In this document: one piece after another, positions 9,089-18,730 of the stretch
Layout of the letters: every line of letters starts with the position of its first letter
Position numbering within the stretch: the stretch's first letter is position 1
From: Bacteroidales bacterium
GTDB taxonomy: Bacteria; Bacteroidota; Bacteroidia; Bacteroidales; WCHB1-69
Length of the DNA: 64,000 nt
Assembly: GCA_024400635.1 (NCBI GenBank)
Contig: JAKSMI010000004.1
Coordinates: forward strand, 148,340-212,339
Reading direction: 5' to 3'
Notes under the pieces: model-generated
Seen by the model: only the letters and a program-made list of their open reading frames with translations
What the model was told of the DNA's origin: nothing
Database searches by the model: none
Position numbers and translations under genes: made by a program

Positions 9089-10432
9089 ATGGAAGTAAAA
9101 AAAATCATGGCTAACCTGGAAGCCAAACATCCCGGTGAAAAAGAGTATTTGCAAGCAGTAGAAGAAGTTCTCGTAACTATCGAAGATGTTTACAACCAAC
9201 ATCCCGAATTCGAAAAAGCAAAAATTATCGAACGTTTGGTAGAACCCGATCGTATCTTCACATTCCGTGTAACTTGGGTTGACGATAAAGGTGAAGTTCA
9301 AAACAACATCGGTTACCGTGTACAATACAATGCCGCATTGGGTGCATACAAAGGCGGTCTTCGTTTCCACCCTGCGGTAAACGTTTCAATGTTGAAATTC
9401 TTAGGTTTCGAACAGATTTTCAAAAATTCTTTGACCAATCTGCCTCTTGGTGGTGGTAAAGGTGGTGCTGATTTCGATCCTACAGGCAAGTCAGATGCTG
9501 AAATCATGCGTTTCTGCCAGGCTTTCATGTATGAATTATGGAGAAACATCGGTGCTGACCAAGACAGCCCTGCTGGTGACGTAGGCGTTGGCGGCCGTGA
9601 AATCGGTTACCTCTATGGCGCATACAAGAAATTGGCTCGTGAACACAGCACAGGCGCTTTGACTGGTAAATCATATGGTTGGGGTGGTTCTTTGATCCGT
9701 CCAGAAGCTACCGGTTTCGGTGCTATTTACTATGTTGAACGCATGGTAAAACAAAAAGGCGACAAAATGGAAGGCAAGAGAGTAGCTCTCTCTGGTTTCG
9801 GTAACGTTGCTTGGGGCGCTGCTACCAAGGCTACTGAACTCGGCGCTAAGGTTGTTGCATTATCAGGTCCTGATGGCGTTTGCGAACTGCCTAACGGTAT
9901 CGATAAAGAAATGATTGACTATATGCTCGTTATGCGTGATTCACGTCGTAACAAAGTTCAGGATATGGCAGACAAATTCCCTGGCAAGGCTAAATTCACT
10001 GCTGGTAAGAAAGCTTGGAGTATTAAATGCGACATCGCTTGCCCATGCGCTTTCCAGAACGAAATGGCTGAAGAAGATGCAAAAGAACTTCTCGCAAACG
10101 GTGTTCAATACGTTGCTGAAGTTTCAAATATGGGTTGCCAACCTGGTGCTATCGCAGCTATCCAGAACGCAGGTATTCCATTTGCTCCTGGCAAAGCCGT
10201 TAACGCTGGTGGCGTAGCTACTTCAGGTCTTGAAATCTGCCAGAACGCAGGTCACATCAACTGGACTGCTCCTGAAGTTGACCAGAAACTCCACAAGATC
10301 ATGAATGATATTTATGATATGTGCGTTGAATATGGTAAACAAGCTGATGGTTCTATCAACTATGTTAAGGGTGCAAACATCGCTGGTTTCATGCGCGTTG
10401 CAAAAGCCATGTTAGCTCAAGGCATTATCTAA
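9089..10432 (+). CDS. gdhA: NADP-type glutamate dehydrogenase
   Basis: The 447-residue enzyme makes glutamate from 2-oxoglutarate and ammonia with NAD(P)H and is the main ammonium-assimilating enzyme in many Bacteroidales. Catalytic-lysine motifs are visible at YKGGLRFHP (about 90-98) and GGGKGGADFDP (about 121-131), followed by the dinucleotide-binding LSGFGNVAWG (about 235). Length is that of the short hexameric class (about 445). Codon use is highly biased toward frequent codons, consistent with strong expression. It has its own promoter and a strong terminator, so it is monocistronic. NADP rather than NAD preference is inferred from family length. Confidence 0.95.
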   Translation: MEVKKIMANLEAKHPGEKEYLQAVEEVLVTIEDVYNQHPEFEKAKIIERLVEPDRIFTFRVTWVDDKGEVQNNIGYRVQYNAALGAYKGGLRFHPAVNVSMLKFLGFEQIFKNSLTNLPLGGGKGGADFDPTGKSDAEIMRFCQAFMYELWRNIGADQDSPAGDVGVGGREIGYLYGAYKKLAREHSTGALTGKSYGWGGSLIRPEATGFGAIYYVERMVKQKGDKMEGKRVALSGFGNVAWGAATKATELGAKVVALSGPDGVCELPNGIDKEMIDYMLVMRDSRRNKVQDMADKFPGKAKFTAGKKAWSIKCDIACPCAFQNEMAEEDAKELLANGVQYVAEVSNMGCQPGAIAAIQNAGIPFAPGKAVNAGGVATSGLEICQNAGHINWTAPEVDQKLHKIMNDIYDMCVEYGKQADGSINYVKGANIAGFMRVAKAMLAQGII

Positions 10433-10456
10433 TCGATAATTTCGATTATCTCTGAT

Positions 10457-10490
10457 AAAAATCCCGTTGGTTTTGCCGACGGGATTTTTT
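10457..10490. terminator. bidirectional rho-independent terminator
   Basis: The perfect arms AAATCCCGT/ACGGGATTT with flanking A- and T-runs serve both gdhA and the convergent glycosyltransferase gene. Confidence 0.85.
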
Positions 10491-10505
10491 AGTATAAGTA
10501 TTTGA

Positions 10506-11231
10506 TTATTTCAGGTATTTCCTTGAAAAGATATTATACTTGAGGATACAATGAATGGCACGAAAGCCGTCACGCCAGCCAATTTTCTTGCCTTCTTCGT
10601 AGGTCCTTCCGTAGTACGAAATGCCGACTTCGTAGATTCGAATACCCTTAAAGCGAGCAATCTTTGCCGTCACTTCGGGCTCAAAACCGAACCTATTTTC
10701 TTGAAAATAAATGCTTTTGACAATATCAGCCCGAAATAGCTTATAGCAGGTTTCCATATCCGTCAGGTTCAAATTAGTGAACATATTGGAAAGAAAGGTC
10801 AGGAAACGATTGCCACGGGAATGCCAGAAAAAGAGAATGCGATGAGCATTGCCACCCATAAAGCGAGAACCATAAACCACATCGGCGAACCCGTCAACGA
10901 CAGGTTTCAGTAAAATATTGTATTCTTCCGGGTCGTATTCCAAGTCGGCATCCTGAACAATGATGTAATCACCGCTTGCCTCCTCAAAGCCGCGATGCAA
11001 GGCAGCACCTTTGCCTTTATTTTTTTCTTGTTCAATATAGCGCATTTCAGTTTCCGGATGATGGGAAATATAGTCCAAAATCACTGTCTTAGATTGGTCT
11101 ATAGAACCATCATCCACCAAAATAATTTCCTTCGTAAATCCACTTATTAAATTGACAGCCAATACTTTATCAAGAATAAGATGAATAGTTTTCTCTTCAT
11201 TGTATACGGGGATGACGACAGATAATTTCAT
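10506..11231 (-). CDS. family 2 glycosyltransferase, dolichyl/polyprenyl-phosphate mannose synthase-like
   Basis: The 241-residue GT-A fold enzyme starts [16 protein letters not shown] and has VDDGSIDQS (about 39) and the metal-binding [12 protein letters not shown] (about 95). It is the length of the soluble DPM1-like branch and lacks C-terminal membrane helices. It would transfer a sugar from a nucleotide donor to polyprenyl phosphate. The exact sugar is not predictable. It has its own promoter at 11249-11256 and shares a bidirectional terminator with gdhA. Confidence 0.88.
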   Translation of the reverse strand: MKLSVVIPVYNEEKTIHLILDKVLAVNLISGFTKEIILVDDGSIDQSKTVILDYISHHPETEMRYIEQEKNKGKGAALHRGFEEASGDYIIVQDADLEYDPEEYNILLKPVVDGFADVVYGSRFMGGNAHRILFFWHSRGNRFLTFLSNMFTNLNLTDMETCYKLFRADIVKSIYFQENRFGFEPEVTAKIARFKGIRIYEVGISYYGRTYEEGKKIGWRDGFRAIHCILKYNIFSRKYLK

Positions 11232-11248
11232 AATAATGATTTTGTGGG

Positions 11249-11256
11249 CAAAGGTA
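11249..11256 (-). promoter_or_regulatory. -7 promoter box TACCTTTG for the glycosyltransferase
   Basis: A minus-strand TAnnTTTG box followed by C, 17 bases before the ATG and back to back with the tRNA-Pro promoter. Confidence 0.7.
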
Positions 11257-11269
11257 CGATTTTTTTTCG

Positions 11270-11277
11270 TACTTTTG
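11270..11277 (+). promoter_or_regulatory. -7 promoter box TACTTTTG for tRNA-Pro
   Basis: A TAnnTTTG match followed by C, ending 12 bases before the first tRNA base. Confidence 0.75.
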
Positions 11278-11289
11278 CAATCGCATTTG

Positions 11290-11362
11290 CGGGGTGTAGC
11301 GCAGTTGGTAGCGCGCTACGTTCGGGACGTAGAGGCCGCAAGTTCGAGTCTTGTCACCCCGA
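11290..11362 (+). tRNA. tRNA-Pro(CGG)
   Basis: A 73-base cloverleaf: acceptor CGGGGTG/CACCCCG, D arm GCGC/GCGC, anticodon stem CTACG/CGTAG around loop TTCGGGA (anticodon CGG), T arm GCAAG/CTTGT with loop TTCGAGT, and discriminator A. CCA is not encoded. A hairpin terminator follows. Confidence 0.95.
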
Positions 11363-11370
11363 CAAATACG

Positions 11371-11399
11371 AAAAGGAAGGTCTCAAGACCTTCCTTTTT
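11371..11399 (+). terminator. rho-independent terminator after tRNA-Pro
   Basis: The palindrome AAAAGGAAGGTCT/AGACCTTCCTTTT with a two-base centre and a T tail lies between the tRNA and the next gene. Some read-through to the lipoprotein gene 15 bases further on is possible, since that gene has no promoter box of its own. Confidence 0.8.
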
Positions 11400-11413
11400 C
11401 AAATATCACAATT

Positions 11414-11764
11414 ATGAAAAGATTAGCACTTCTATTGTCTTCTCTATTGTTGTTTTTGTTTTCATGCAAAAATGCAGAAAAAGAAGTTCCTGAAAATTTG
11501 ATTGACCATGACACGATGGTAGATTACGTGGTGGAATGTTGGTTAGCGGAGAGTGCAATTCATAATTTTGGGGGCAAATATGAGAAACAGCAACAGGAAA
11601 CAGTTACTTTTTACAATGATTTCTTCAAGCGACACAATATTACCAAGGAGCAGTTCATTCATTCTTTAGAATATTATATGAATGACAATGTGAACACTCC
11701 TATTTTCATCGAAGAATGCAAACAGCGATTGGAAGAGGAGAAAGATGAGTATATTGGGGAGTAA
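11414..11764 (+). CDS. DUF4296-family lipoprotein
   Basis: The product has 116 residues from the ATG at 11414. A lipoprotein signal ends at FLFSC (Cys about 18). The mature part has the DUF4296 layout: VDYVVECWLAESAIHNF, YNDFFKRHNITKEQF and a C-terminal helix. I rejected the longer frame starting at 11351 because it begins with TTG inside the tRNA. The family is widespread in Bacteroidetes and uncharacterised. It follows the tRNA terminator and ends four bases before a convergent acyltransferase gene. Confidence 0.8.
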   Translation: MKRLALLLSSLLLFLFSCKNAEKEVPENLIDHDTMVDYVVECWLAESAIHNFGGKYEKQQQETVTFYNDFFKRHNITKEQFIHSLEYYMNDNVNTPIFIEECKQRLEEEKDEYIGE

Positions 11765-11767
11765 CTC

Positions 11768-12847
11768 TTATTGGATAGAAAGTTTACCTTTCAGCCACAT
11801 CTTCACAGTGGCGGTGTGTTTTTCGAAAGCAAGATAAAGGAGCCAGCAGGAAATCATTGTCATGGCGAGGATTGAGAGCCAAATCATAAAACTCTTCAAG
11901 TTCATCACGCCTGAATTTTCCGCAAATAAATATTTGTAAATGGGAAGTAAAATGACACAGTGGGCAAGGTACAAGGTATAGGAAAATGCAGCCAACTTTG
12001 TACCAAGAGTGTCAAGCCATACCGCAAACTTATGTTTGGGTTCACAGAGGATAATTTGCTGGATGAAAATGCCAAAAGACAGGCCCAGCATCACTTCAAT
12101 AAATTCCTTGTTTTCGATTTTGAAATGGAAAGACATTGCATTCGACTCGGACGAAATCTGCCACAAGCCAATAAAGGCGATGATGCCTACAACAGAAGCA
12201 ATGAATAACCAGACGTTTATCTTTTGTGGTTTAGTCAAATAGCAAACCGCACCAATGAGCCAAATGAAGAAGTAATGCGGTTTCAGGCAGCAGGAGAAAA
12301 CGAGGATGCAAAGGGCGGAAAGCGCCACCCCACCCCAGTTTGACTTACTGAATATCAATGAGATAGCAAGAAGTGCAATATAAAACCACACTTCATAACT
12401 CAAACTCCAGAAAGGAGCGACCAGAGAATCGCAAAAGATGCCCTGTAAGCTCATCAAATTACCCAAGGCTCTCAGATACGGGAATGGCAGGCCCATTGCC
12501 ATACAAACCGCAAAATACAGCAATACGGAAGCTATCAGCGGCAGCATGATTCTAACGAATCTGTCGATGACGTAACTTCGTTTTTGGAAAGTGCCATTGC
12601 TGATTTTTTCGAGGCCTCGACCTCCGACCAAGAAACCGGAAAGAACGAAGAAAACCATCACGGCTTCATGGCCTAAACGCCCCAAGGCATAAAATAAAAA
12701 TGCGAACGGACCTTGTTGGTCGGCAGGAAGAAAATTGTAAGCAACGAAATAATCATTTCTGGTATGCGAAAAAAGCACCATAAATGCGGCCAGAAATCTC
12801 AACAAATCAAGCCAGTAAAAATGCTGTTGTTTTAAGGCTTTTTCCAT
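11768..12847 (-). CDS. acyltransferase 3 family membrane protein (OafA/YrhL type)
   Basis: The 359-residue polytopic protein has about ten membrane helices. The N terminus WLDLLRFLAAFMVLFSH contains the R and H of the acyltransferase-3 family, with the FFVLSGFLVGGRGLEK segment at about 66-81. Members O-acetylate or succinylate surface polysaccharides and other cell-surface acceptors. The acceptor here is unknown. It is the last gene of a four-gene minus-strand operon and starts four bases after the cca stop. Confidence 0.88.
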   Translation of the reverse strand: MEKALKQQHFYWLDLLRFLAAFMVLFSHTRNDYFVAYNFLPADQQGPFAFLFYALGRLGHEAVMVFFVLSGFLVGGRGLEKISNGTFQKRSYVIDRFVRIMLPLIASVLLYFAVCMAMGLPFPYLRALGNLMSLQGIFCDSLVAPFWSLSYEVWFYIALLAISLIFSKSNWGGVALSALCILVFSCCLKPHYFFIWLIGAVCYLTKPQKINVWLFIASVVGIIAFIGLWQISSESNAMSFHFKIENKEFIEVMLGLSFGIFIQQIILCEPKHKFAVWLDTLGTKLAAFSYTLYLAHCVILLPIYKYLFAENSGVMNLKSFMIWLSILAMTMISCWLLYLAFEKHTATVKMWLKGKLSIQ

Positions 12848-12851
12848 TACT

Positions 12852-14258
12852 TCATTTCACGGGCTTTAGACCCAGTTTAGCGGCTTCGACGAGCATTAAT
12901 TGGAAGGCTTCATCATGGTCATTGGCGATAGTCCCATCCAAAATCGCATCCTTGATAGTGGTTTTTATAATGCCGATTTCTCGGGATGGACCAATGCCTA
13001 AGACTTCCATTATTTCGATACCATCGACTGGCGGTTGGAAATTGCGCAGGCGGTCTTTTTCTTCAATTTCGACCAGCTTCTGCTGTACTTTTTCAAAATT
13101 CAGGGCATAGCGGCGCCTTTTTTCAGGATTTTTGGAAGTGATGTCAGCATTGCAGAGTAACATCAGGTCGTCAATATCGTCGCCAGCATCAAATAAAAGC
13201 CGTCTGACAGCCGAATCTGTAACAATGTCTTCCACCAAGGCAATGGGGCGAAGGTGCATTAGAACGAGTTTCTGGACGTATTTCAGTTTCTCGTTAGCAG
13301 GCATTTTCAGTCGTTTAAAAATCTTGCCCACCATTTTAGAACCGACAAATTCGTGAGAGTGGAACGTCCACCCTACTTTCTCATCGTAACGTTTGGTTAT
13401 GGGTTTGGCTATATCGTGCAGTAAGGCGGCCCAGATGAGCCAAACATTCGTTGTTTGCCAAGCTATGGTGTCGACCACTTCAAGTGTGTGGAGATAATTG
13501 TCCTTATGCGCACGGCCGTTTATGGTCTCCACGCCTTGCAACTCCAACAATTCAGGCAGGAAATACTGCAACAGAGCAGCATCTTTCAGCAGATTGATAC
13601 CCCTGGAAGGATGTGGGGACAAAAGAATCTTGTTAAACTCTTCCACGATACGTTCCTGCGAGATAATTTCCAATCGATGGGCATTACGTTGAATAGCCGC
13701 AAAAGTCTCGGGAACAATATCAAAACTCAATTGGGAAGCAAACCTGACCGCACGCATCATGCGCAAAGGATCGTCGGAAAAAGTAATGTCAGGATCCAAG
13801 GGGGTGCGAATCAGTTTGTGGCTAATATCGTCAACTCCACCGAAACAATCTATGAGCTGGCCTTTATCAGGTCCATTGAGTGGAATGGCGAGAGCATTGA
13901 CCGTAAAATCGCGGCGGTTCAAGTCGTCTTGCAATGTACCGTCTTCGACCGCTGGTTTACGGGAGTCTGCGGAATATGACTCGCGGCGGGCACCGACAAA
14001 TTCGATTTCCGTATCCATAAAGCGGAAACGTGCCGTACCGAAACTCTTGAACACGCTGACCTCAATATGCGGCGAAATCGCACTCGCCACAGCTTTGGCA
14101 AATGCGATTCCACTGCCGACAACGACAATGTCGATGTCCTTTGACATCCTATTCATTAACAAATCACGAACAACACCACCAACAGCATAGGCTTTGATAC
14201 CCACTTCATCGGCGACTTGTGATACTATTTCATAAATAGGGTGTGTCAGTTGTTTCAT
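12852..14258 (-). CDS. cca: tRNA nucleotidyltransferase (CCA-adding), HD-domain type
   Basis: The 468-residue class II nucleotidyltransferase adds or repairs the 3'-CCA of tRNAs, which is needed because the tRNA genes here do not encode CCA. Visible motifs are GGVVRDLLM (about 24), DIDIVVVG (about 42), RRDFTVNALA (about 115) and the HD-domain motif LLHDIAKP (about 280). It starts five bases after the stop of a T9SS-sorted protein and is followed by an acyltransferase. The operon partners have no obvious link to tRNA maturation. Confidence 0.93.
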   Translation of the reverse strand: MKQLTHPIYEIVSQVADEVGIKAYAVGGVVRDLLMNRMSKDIDIVVVGSGIAFAKAVASAISPHIEVSVFKSFGTARFRFMDTEIEFVGARRESYSADSRKPAVEDGTLQDDLNRRDFTVNALAIPLNGPDKGQLIDCFGGVDDISHKLIRTPLDPDITFSDDPLRMMRAVRFASQLSFDIVPETFAAIQRNAHRLEIISQERIVEEFNKILLSPHPSRGINLLKDAALLQYFLPELLELQGVETINGRAHKDNYLHTLEVVDTIAWQTTNVWLIWAALLHDIAKPITKRYDEKVGWTFHSHEFVGSKMVGKIFKRLKMPANEKLKYVQKLVLMHLRPIALVEDIVTDSAVRRLLFDAGDDIDDLMLLCNADITSKNPEKRRRYALNFEKVQQKLVEIEEKDRLRNFQPPVDGIEIMEVLGIGPSREIGIIKTTIKDAILDGTIANDHDEAFQLMLVEAAKLGLKPVK

Positions 14259-14263
14259 TTGAA

Positions 14264-15223
14264 TTATTTTGCAACAGCGAATTTGCCACTTGACAAAATG
14301 GTGTTGCCATCAATGATGCGATACAAATAGGTACCGTTTGCCAATGCTGAAGCATTGTATTCAGCGTGGTTACCATTGATTTGTGATGTGGCAATTTGCT
14401 GACCGTTGATGTTATATATCACCAAGTTGGCGTTTACATCCTTATTGAAGTCGAAATTAACGTTTTCAGTAGTTGGGTTTGGATAAACTGATGTTTTCAC
14501 AACAGGAATCAAAGGCTCAATTAAACCGAGGGGTTCGTTATCATAACGGAAAGCAAGACCATCAAGATATAAACTTGAACCTGCTTGACCTTCACATTGT
14601 TCCAAATCAGCGAAATCGTAAGCAGCACTTGACGCAAAGACCAAACTGATTTCTGCTACGCCATAGATAGAATTCTGCAAACCGGTAGTAATATCGAATG
14701 GCGTCCACTGATCTGCAGCTTCGGTGATGACATATTTTTCACAAGTTGAAAGAACGTTGCCGTTCTGTTGGTAGAATTTCAATTCGATAGCAGCGGAATC
14801 TCCATTAACGGGAGCATATTTATAATAACCAGTCAAACGCCAAGGTTTGAATTCGTATGATTCGGTCAATTTTATACGATGCAAATCAAGGAAGTCGGAA
14901 ACATAGTTATCAGTTTCAGGTTCATTCAATGATGCCAATGCACCAGGAACAAAAATGGCATCTGTGCCAAACCAAACTGACGTAAGGCGAATAGCGTAGT
15001 TACCTTCGTAAGCATTAGATTCGCGAAAAGCAGTCAGAGCTGTTTCCATTTCGACACCATTCATGTCATACAATCCATTGAGTGTCATCAACAAATCTGT
15101 TCCATAGTCAATGTAACTTCCTTTATCAGTCCAATTTTCGAAACCGCCATCAGGAATGTCACTTTGAGCCACAGCTACTCCAAACAAAGACAAAACCAAC
15201 AAAGAAGATAGAATTTTTTTCAT
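14264..15223 (-). CDS. T9SS type A sorting domain protein
   Basis: The 319-residue protein has a signal peptide (cleavage near VAVAQ) and a C-terminal type IX secretion sorting domain of about 75 residues. It begins at VYPNPTTENV and includes LVIYNINGQQI and LANGTYLYRI. The 200-residue central part (SDIPDGGFENWTDKG onward) looks like a beta-sandwich, resembling carbohydrate-binding PCMD-type domains, which I infer only from the start pattern. It follows a TonB-dependent receptor by 23 bases, so the pair may capture and import one ligand at the surface. Confidence 0.8.
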   Translation of the reverse strand: MKKILSSLLVLSLFGVAVAQSDIPDGGFENWTDKGSYIDYGTDLLMTLNGLYDMNGVEMETALTAFRESNAYEGNYAIRLTSVWFGTDAIFVPGALASLNEPETDNYVSDFLDLHRIKLTESYEFKPWRLTGYYKYAPVNGDSAAIELKFYQQNGNVLSTCEKYVITEAADQWTPFDITTGLQNSIYGVAEISLVFASSAAYDFADLEQCEGQAGSSLYLDGLAFRYDNEPLGLIEPLIPVVKTSVYPNPTTENVNFDFNKDVNANLVIYNINGQQIATSQINGNHAEYNASALANGTYLYRIIDGNTILSSGKFAVAK

Positions 15224-15246
15224 TTTTCGATTAATTTATGTGAATA

Positions 15247-17754
15247 TTAATGTAAATCATAACTGAATTGGAAATTAAATGTTCTTGGAGATTCCATATA
15301 CATAGGACGGATGAAGTAACTCTTGTTGAGCAGGTTCTTCACCACGAACGACAAGGTGCAGTTTTTAATCTTTGCACTTATACGGGCATCCAAAACCACG
15401 GTTCCTTTTTTCATTTGTTCAAATGCTTGATAATAACCATAGAATGGCAGATTTAATGAAGCCAATGTCGCATTTCTATATTCGGTATGTTCAGGATTTG
15501 CGCCATCATAATCCATAAAAATATTATCCACATTTTTCATTGCACTCAGGTAGGTCACCGACAATCCGATAGAAATGGTCTTGCAGAAAGTAAATTCGAC
15601 GTCACCCTTGAACATGTGTTCAATTCGGTATTTCAGCACATTTCTGGTAGTATCTGTTGATTGGGTCACAAATGTGTATTCTTCTCCGGAAGTGGGATGG
15701 GTAAAGAAAACGCCGTGGCGATTTTTGGTGACAGGGTTACTGTAAGTGTAGGTCAGCATGATATTGTATGTCACCTTGGGACCGATTTTACCTTCTCCAC
15801 CGAAAGTAATGTCAACACCGCTGATACGGGCTGGGCCGGTATTCAGGTACATGAAACCAAGCTTGTCGAGCAGGCCACCGGTTGTACCCCACAAGCCGCA
15901 ACTGAATTCGATAAAGTCTTTAAATTCCTGATTATAGCCGGCAATGTCAAACATTCCTCGGAAACTGTCAATCATGAAGGGCTGCATAATACCGATTTCG
16001 GCATTCCAGCTGGATTCTGACTTGAGTTGGGTATTGGGATAAAATCCATATTGTCCTACAGAAATGGCGATATACTTTTCGCCGATAGTCGGGAAACGGA
16101 ACCCTTGGCCGATAGAAGCACGGAAAGATGTCTTGCTCTTTGGAATCTGATAGTTGATGCCGCCGCGGAATACGGGTTTGTTTTCCCATTTTTGAGCATC
16201 AATGGCTGAGCCATACATTTTATAAAATTCCCAACGAGCACCAAACTGTAAGGTCAAATTTTTCTTATTCAAGAATTTACCTTCCCATTGACCATAGACA
16301 GAGATGTTGTCGGAACTGATAGAGGCAGGCTTGTTTGACCCTTTGATACCGTTGAAGACGGCACCATTGGAATTGGTATATTGGTTGATAACACCGGCAA
16401 CGATGCTCATATCAACCTTTTCATTGTCGCCCACTTTCTTGAAGCCCTTGTTCAACTGGTATTCATCATAAACCAATACCGAGCGTGCGCTTTGGGCACC
16501 ACTGACTTCGGCATTGTCACTGAAAATGACGCGGTTGTTGAATGAATGAACATAGCCTCTTGGACTGATGTATTTCACGGTAGGATCCACATAGAAGGTA
16601 AAATCCTTAAAATAGGACAAAGAACCTTTATAAGAACGGTACTTGTTGTCAAAACCGTCATTCCAGAAGAAAGACTGTGCGTTTTGCGTATACATGAAGT
16701 TACCGTTGAGGCTAACGGACAATCCATTGACTTTTTTAAAGCGGTAACGGGTGGCGAAGTTCAAGCGGGCACGCATTTCATACTTGCCTGATGTACTGCC
16801 GTTTTTGGCACGGGTTTCGTCAACTTTTTCTTCTGGACCGATATATCCTTCGTCGTTGAAAAATTCACCACCGATAACGAAATCAAAGTTGTTCTTGATG
16901 ATGCGTGAATGAAGGAAACTGACGCCGTACTTTACCGGATTTCGGCCATTCCAGCTGGTTTCATTCACATTTTTAGGTTTGTCATAAATGCTGAAATGAG
17001 CATTCACCTTGGTGGTGGGGTTGCTGCGAGGATAAGCTGTCAGCACATTGATTGCGCCAGTCAGAGCTGAAGAGCCGAATACGACAGAAGCGGCACCTTT
17101 CATAATGTCTATCTGTTCGATGCCTTCCATGGGAATAAAATTCCACATGGGGCGACCGGCATCGGGACGAAGCAAAGGCATATCATCCAGCAGAATCATA
17201 ACACGGCTACCCATACCCGAGCTAAAACCGCTACCACCACGAATTTGCGGTTCGTTATCCACAACGGCAATGCCACCTGCGGTATTGACAGCATCGCTTG
17301 CATTAACGATATTTCTGGTTTCCAATTGCTTGGGTTTCACGTTAGCGATAGACGAAGTGGATTTCTCGACATCCTTTTCGTATTTTGTCGTTGAAATCTG
17401 AGCCACATCAAGCACCATCGCGGTTGAATAAATCTTCACATTCTGAGTTATCGTACGCTTTTTAGGCAAAAAAGTAATCACACGGGTTTCTTTGGAGAAG
17501 CCCATAAATTCATAATAAAGAGTACAATTATCTTTGGGGATATTAAGCGTATATTTGCCCTTATCGTCCGTAAACACAGGCTCCAAAATCAATTCTTTTC
17601 CAAGATCCAAGATTTTAGCGGTAACACGAACGTAAGGAAGAGGCTGTTCTGAATTTCCATCTGTAACAACGCCTGTAACCACATTCTGCGAAAACAAATT
17701 TCCAGCAATAAAGAACAATGTCAAAGCAAGGATAATATGTCGAATTCTCATCAT
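15247..17754 (-). CDS. TonB-dependent outer-membrane receptor with CarboxypepD_reg-like domain
   Basis: The 835-residue receptor has a signal peptide (cleavage near NLFSQ), an N-terminal carboxypeptidase-regulatory-like beta-sandwich (VVTGVVTDGNSEQPLPYVRV, about 24-43), a plug domain with VDNEPQIRGGSGFS (about 164) and a long beta-barrel ending in an aromatic tail (FNFQFSYDLH). It would import a ligand using TonB energy. The ligand is unknown: there is no SusD partner, so it is not a classic SusC glycan importer. It is the first gene of an operon with a T9SS protein, cca and an acyltransferase. Confidence 0.9.
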   Translation of the reverse strand: MMRIRHIILALTLFFIAGNLFSQNVVTGVVTDGNSEQPLPYVRVTAKILDLGKELILEPVFTDDKGKYTLNIPKDNCTLYYEFMGFSKETRVITFLPKKRTITQNVKIYSTAMVLDVAQISTTKYEKDVEKSTSSIANVKPKQLETRNIVNASDAVNTAGGIAVVDNEPQIRGGSGFSSGMGSRVMILLDDMPLLRPDAGRPMWNFIPMEGIEQIDIMKGAASVVFGSSALTGAINVLTAYPRSNPTTKVNAHFSIYDKPKNVNETSWNGRNPVKYGVSFLHSRIIKNNFDFVIGGEFFNDEGYIGPEEKVDETRAKNGSTSGKYEMRARLNFATRYRFKKVNGLSVSLNGNFMYTQNAQSFFWNDGFDNKYRSYKGSLSYFKDFTFYVDPTVKYISPRGYVHSFNNRVIFSDNAEVSGAQSARSVLVYDEYQLNKGFKKVGDNEKVDMSIVAGVINQYTNSNGAVFNGIKGSNKPASISSDNISVYGQWEGKFLNKKNLTLQFGARWEFYKMYGSAIDAQKWENKPVFRGGINYQIPKSKTSFRASIGQGFRFPTIGEKYIAISVGQYGFYPNTQLKSESSWNAEIGIMQPFMIDSFRGMFDIAGYNQEFKDFIEFSCGLWGTTGGLLDKLGFMYLNTGPARISGVDITFGGEGKIGPKVTYNIMLTYTYSNPVTKNRHGVFFTHPTSGEEYTFVTQSTDTTRNVLKYRIEHMFKGDVEFTFCKTISIGLSVTYLSAMKNVDNIFMDYDGANPEHTEYRNATLASLNLPFYGYYQAFEQMKKGTVVLDARISAKIKNCTLSFVVKNLLNKSYFIRPMYMESPRTFNFQFSYDLH

Positions 17755-17804
17755 AAATTTCTTATATAATATGTGTATATTAATACCCTATTTAAAATAA
17801 TTTG

Positions 17805-17812
17805 CAAAAATA
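17805..17812 (-). promoter_or_regulatory. -7 promoter box TATTTTTG for the TonB receptor operon
   Basis: A minus-strand TAnnTTTG match followed by C, 50 bases before the receptor ATG. Confidence 0.65.
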
Positions 17813-17908
17813 GCAATAAAATGAATATCATCAGTAAAATCTCACAGAAAATTTATTTAATAATCTAATTTTCAATAAAATAAAAATGTTAAAAAATATT
17901 ATCGACAG

Positions 17909-18730
17909 CTATTCATAGACAGTTTTCTTTTGTCCTACGTCATAGGACAGATAAAAGGCAAAATAGCAAGGTTTGGCTTTATTGAAGGCCATTTGTTGTA
18001 CGAATGGAAAAATCATATCGACGCACACGCCGATTTCGAGGGCGTGAATGGATTTGTTTTGTTTACTAAAATCGAAGACGAAGCCGGTTTTTCCGTAGAA
18101 CCCAGGGCGCGGATAGCTGATATGAGACAGGTTGGTCCAGAATGGAGCATGACCGATGATGTCAGTAGGGTCATGTTTATCAGGATCGTATTTTTCAACG
18201 GAAACAGCGCCATATTGATCGTAAACACGAAGATAAGTAGGGAAAACGATGCCCAACGACACACCGGCGGAAAGTGTATAGCGAATGCTTACGCCGCCCC
18301 AGTAGGGTTTATGGTGCAGAGTTCGCTGGTATCCATAGCCCAAGCGAAGCAGAAACAAATCGCAAAGTTTCCCGTAGCAAAACGATGTGCCATTATTGTA
18401 ATAAGTATTTCGGACACGCACGGCTTTGGGATGTTTATTATAGACGAGTCCGACTTCAATAAAATGTTTATTGTAATAGTCTGGGGTCCAGCCATGTTGG
18501 AACCATGCGCCTCCTCCGGAAGTATTGATTTCGAGATTGACGTTCCATTCTTTCACAGTAACTTGCTGCTGCACAGAATCTCCGACATTTTGAGCTCGCA
18601 ACTGAATCAAAGGCACAACACACAAAAACACCATCAACAGCAGCAGCCGTGATTGTCGCAGAAATTTATCTTCGTCGGATAAACGAAGTGACAAATTAAA
18701 TCTGATCGCTTTCGGCAGCAACTTCCACAT
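17909..18730 (-). CDS. predicted outer-membrane beta-barrel protein, uncharacterised
   Basis: From the ATG at 18730 the product has 273 residues. A long N-terminal region precedes the signal hydrophobic stretch LLLLMVFLCVVPLI, with cleavage near LRAQN. The mature part alternates aromatic and small residues in short beta-strand-like segments (for example FLLRLGYGYQRTL, CYFAFYLSYDVG) and ends near Y-E, as outer-membrane barrels do. I do not recognise a named family. Longer starts up to 18817 lie inside the small lipoprotein gene. The start at 18730 still overlaps that gene by 35 bases in another frame, so an M at 18634 is an alternative, though it would shorten the signal peptide. Confidence 0.6.
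   Translation of the reverse strand: MWKLLPKAIRFNLSLRLSDEDKFLRQSRLLLLMVFLCVVPLIQLRAQNVGDSVQQQVTVKEWNVNLEINTSGGGAWFQHGWTPDYYNKHFIEVGLVYNKHPKAVRVRNTYYNNGTSFCYGKLCDLFLLRLGYGYQRTLHHKPYWGGVSIRYTLSAGVSLGIVFPTYLRVYDQYGAVSVEKYDPDKHDPTDIIGHAPFWTNLSHISYPRPGFYGKTGFVFDFSKQNKSIHALEIGVCVDMIFPFVQQMAFNKAKPCYFAFYLSYDVGQKKTVYE

Noticed and set aside
15247..17754. SusC-type glycan importer
   Set aside because: No SusD homologue accompanies it and the length (835) is below that of typical SusC proteins.
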